Source: Burkholderia seminalis DSM 23518 (GTDB taxonomy: Bacteria; Pseudomonadota; Gammaproteobacteria; Burkholderiales; Burkholderiaceae). From it: DNA of 64,000 nucleotides. The stretch covers positions 123,006-187,005 of the forward strand of contig NZ_CADFDK010000012.1 in the NCBI RefSeq assembly GCF_902832885.1, read 5' to 3'. Below, one piece after another: positions 62,504 to 64,000 of the stretch (within the stretch, counting starts at the first letter, position 1; each line of letters starts with the position of its first letter). The notes beneath the pieces were generated by a model that had not been told where the DNA came from, ran no database searches, and saw only the letters and a list, made by a program, of their open reading frames with translations. A program made the translations under genes and the position numbers.

Positions 62504-63319
62504 ATGGATACGTCGCTTAACGCGCCCGCGGGCGCCCACGCCCCGTTCCCGTCGCAGCAGCGCGTGCCCAACCGCGCCGCGACTCCGCCCGTTCCCGACA
62601 CCGCGTCCGGACGCGACGCCTCCGCCGCACGGATCGCGGCCCTGTCCGCCCAATTGCTCGCCGCCGACGAAGCCGCCCGCCGCCATCTGGCCGGCGAGCT
62701 GCACGACGGGCTCGGCGCCGAATTGACCGCTGCCCGTTTCGCCCTCGCAAACGTTCAAACGTGGCTGCCGGCCGATGCGCCGGACGGCTGCCTGCGCGCG
62801 CTGGAGCTGGCGCAGCAGGCGCTCGACGCCGCCACCGACGCGAATCGCCGGCTGATCGACGAACGCGACACGCCGGCGCTCGACGCGGGCATGATCGGCG
62901 CGCTGTCGTCGTGGATCGACACGCACGCGGCGCGCACCGGCCTGCGCACGAGCTTCGTGTGTGCGGCCGACGCGCGCCTCACGCAGATCGCCGGCGCCAG
63001 CGCACTCGCGATATTCCGCGTCGCGCAGGAAGCGCTGTCGAACGTCGCGAAGCACGCCCGCGCGACGTCGGTCGACGTACGGATCGTCACCGACGGCACG
63101 CATCTGTCACTGATTGTCGCCGACGATGGGACCGGTTTCGCGCGCAGCCGCCGCACCGGCTACGGCCTCGCCGGCATGCGCGCCCGCTGCGAGGCCTTCG
63201 GCGGCGGCTTCGAGACGGCCACGCCGGAAAACGGCCGCGGCACGCGCGTCACCGCGCGTTTCGCGTGGGATTCGCTGCTCGCGGTGCCCGTCGCGGCCCG
63301 CCGCGCGTCGCTTTCGTGA
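62504..63319 (+). CDS. Soluble NarX-like sensor histidine kinase
   Basis: Cytoplasmic kinase of 271 residues without membrane segments or a recognisable sensor domain. An Ala/Pro-rich N-terminus (1-40) precedes the HisKA_3 dimerisation domain with the phospho-acceptor in HLAGELHDGLGAEL (His67). The ATPase domain has the N box (Asn180), VADDGTGF (207-212) and GLAGMRARCE. AGGGAG precedes ATG 62504. The input signal must come from the short N-terminus or a partner protein. The response regulator follows 7 bp later. Confidence 0.92.
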   Translation: MDTSLNAPAGAHAPFPSQQRVPNRAATPPVPDTASGRDASAARIAALSAQLLAADEAARRHLAGELHDGLGAELTAARFALANVQTWLPADAPDGCLRALELAQQALDAATDANRRLIDERDTPALDAGMIGALSSWIDTHAARTGLRTSFVCAADARLTQIAGASALAIFRVAQEALSNVAKHARATSVDVRIVTDGTHLSLIVADDGTGFARSRRTGYGLAGMRARCEAFGGGFETATPENGRGTRVTARFAWDSLLAVPVAARRASLS

Positions 63320-63326
63320 GGTCGTC

Positions 63327-63983
63327 ATGAGCCTGAACATCCTGCTCGTGGACGATCACGCGATCGTCCGGCAAGGGATTCGCCAGCTGCTGATCGACCG
63401 CGGCATCGCGCGCGACGTCACCGAGGCCGAGACCGGCGGCGACGCGATGGCGGCCGTCGACAAGCAGGAATTCGACGTGATCCTGCTCGACATCTCGCTC
63501 CCGGACACCAACGGCATCGAGGTGCTCAAGCGCCTCAAGCGCAAGCTGCCGCGCACGCCGGTGCTGATGTTCTCGATGTACCGCGAGGACCAGTACGCGG
63601 TACGCGCGCTGAAGGCCGGCGCGGCCGGCTACCTGTCGAAGACGGTCAACGCCGCGCAGATGATCGGCGCGATCCAGCAGGTCGCGGCCGGCCGCAAGTA
63701 CGTGAGCCCCGCGATGGCCGAGGCGCTCGCCGAATACGTGTCGTTCGAGAACGAGCCACTGCCGCACGAGAAGCTGTCCGACCGCGAATACCAGACGCTC
63801 TGCATGCTCGCGTCGGGCAAGCGGCTCACCGACATCGCGAACACGCTGTCGCTGTCCGTGAAGACGGTGAGCGTGTACCGGTCGCGGCTGCTCGAGAAGA
63901 TGCGGCTGTCGAACAACGCGGAACTCACGTTCTACGTGATGAGCAACCGGCTGGTCGACATGGCGCCCGCGACCGGCGCCTGA
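63327..63983 (+). CDS. NarL/FixJ-family response regulator
   Basis: DNA-binding response regulator of 218 residues. The receiver domain has the acidic pair VDDH (Asp9, Asp10), the phosphorylation site ILLDISLPD (Asp55) and the conserved Lys in AGYLSKTV. The LuxR-type helix-turn-helix (about 150-215) reads LSDREYQTLCMLASGKRLTD then TLSLSVKTVSVYRSRLLEKM. It pairs with the kinase just upstream. The palindromes in the common leader are candidate binding sites. Confidence 0.94.
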   Translation: MSLNILLVDDHAIVRQGIRQLLIDRGIARDVTEAETGGDAMAAVDKQEFDVILLDISLPDTNGIEVLKRLKRKLPRTPVLMFSMYREDQYAVRALKAGAAGYLSKTVNAAQMIGAIQQVAAGRKYVSPAMAEALAEYVSFENEPLPHEKLSDREYQTLCMLASGKRLTDIANTLSLSVKTVSVYRSRLLEKMRLSNNAELTFYVMSNRLVDMAPATGA

Positions 63984-64000
63984 CCGGCCCGCCGGCGTTG

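Overview
The window is a GC-rich (about two thirds G+C), densely coded stretch of a Burkholderia chromosome, most like chromosome 1 of the Burkholderia cepacia complex. This is judged from protein content, gene order and codon use; no database search was possible. I see no insertion sequence, prophage, CRISPR array, tRNA or rRNA. Nearly all genes are ordinary core genes, so the most interesting material is in the regulatory sequence and a few odd proteins.

Layout. 1-9.5 kb, + strand: polyamine locus. It holds the end of a putrescine aminotransferase, a complete putrescine ABC importer (potF, potG, potH, potI), a DUF3138-like outer-membrane protein and two tandem PuuB-like FAD oxidases. 9.5-18 kb: glutathione reductase, a 74-residue small protein, a porin, a DUF1275 membrane protein, a small membrane-anchored protein, a two-gene chromate transporter divergent from a LysR regulator, and a uracil-type NCS2 permease. 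18-32.7 kb: flagellar cluster. flgBCDEFGHIJ, ycgR, flgK and flgL lie on the - strand, divergent from flgA, flgM and flgN. Matches to the sigma-28 (FliA) promoter consensus precede ycgR, flgKL and flgMN, and an FlhDC-like inverted site lies between flgB and flgA. 32.8-43.4 kb: a thermolabile-hemolysin-like SGNH hydrolase, an aminopeptidase P divergent from an XRE-cupin regulator, CCA-adding enzyme with a GST, an NDUFA9-like protein, Slt transglycosylase, 5-formyl-THF cyclo-ligase and a MarR-like regulator. 43.5-46.1 kb: 5-oxoprolinase operon pxpBCA. 46.6-53.4 kb: a TraB/GumN protein and a dipeptide ABC importer (dppA, B, C, D, F). 53.7-58.9 kb: an MHS-type MFS transporter, a high-potential iron-sulfur protein, an LhgO-like oxidase, an orphan Lon-like AAA ATPase and a nitroreductase. 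59-64 kb: a secreted protein of unknown function, an EEP-family phosphodiesterase, a LysE exporter, ferredoxin-NADP reductase, and a soluble NarX-like kinase with its NarL-like regulator.

How the genes fit together. The first block imports putrescine and starts its oxidation or transamination. The flagellar block follows the three-class scheme: FlhDC-dependent hook and basal-body genes with flgA, then sigma-28-dependent flgKL, flgMN and ycgR. pxpABC and the dpp operon both salvage peptide-derived nitrogen (5-oxoproline, dipeptides).

Regulatory structures worth a second look: three 11-bp direct repeats plus a palindrome between the MarR-like gene and pxpB; an inverted repeat that abuts the LysR start codon and covers the -35 region of the chromate operon; two palindromes in the long AT-rich leader of the soluble kinase; and intercistronic hairpins after potF and dppA.
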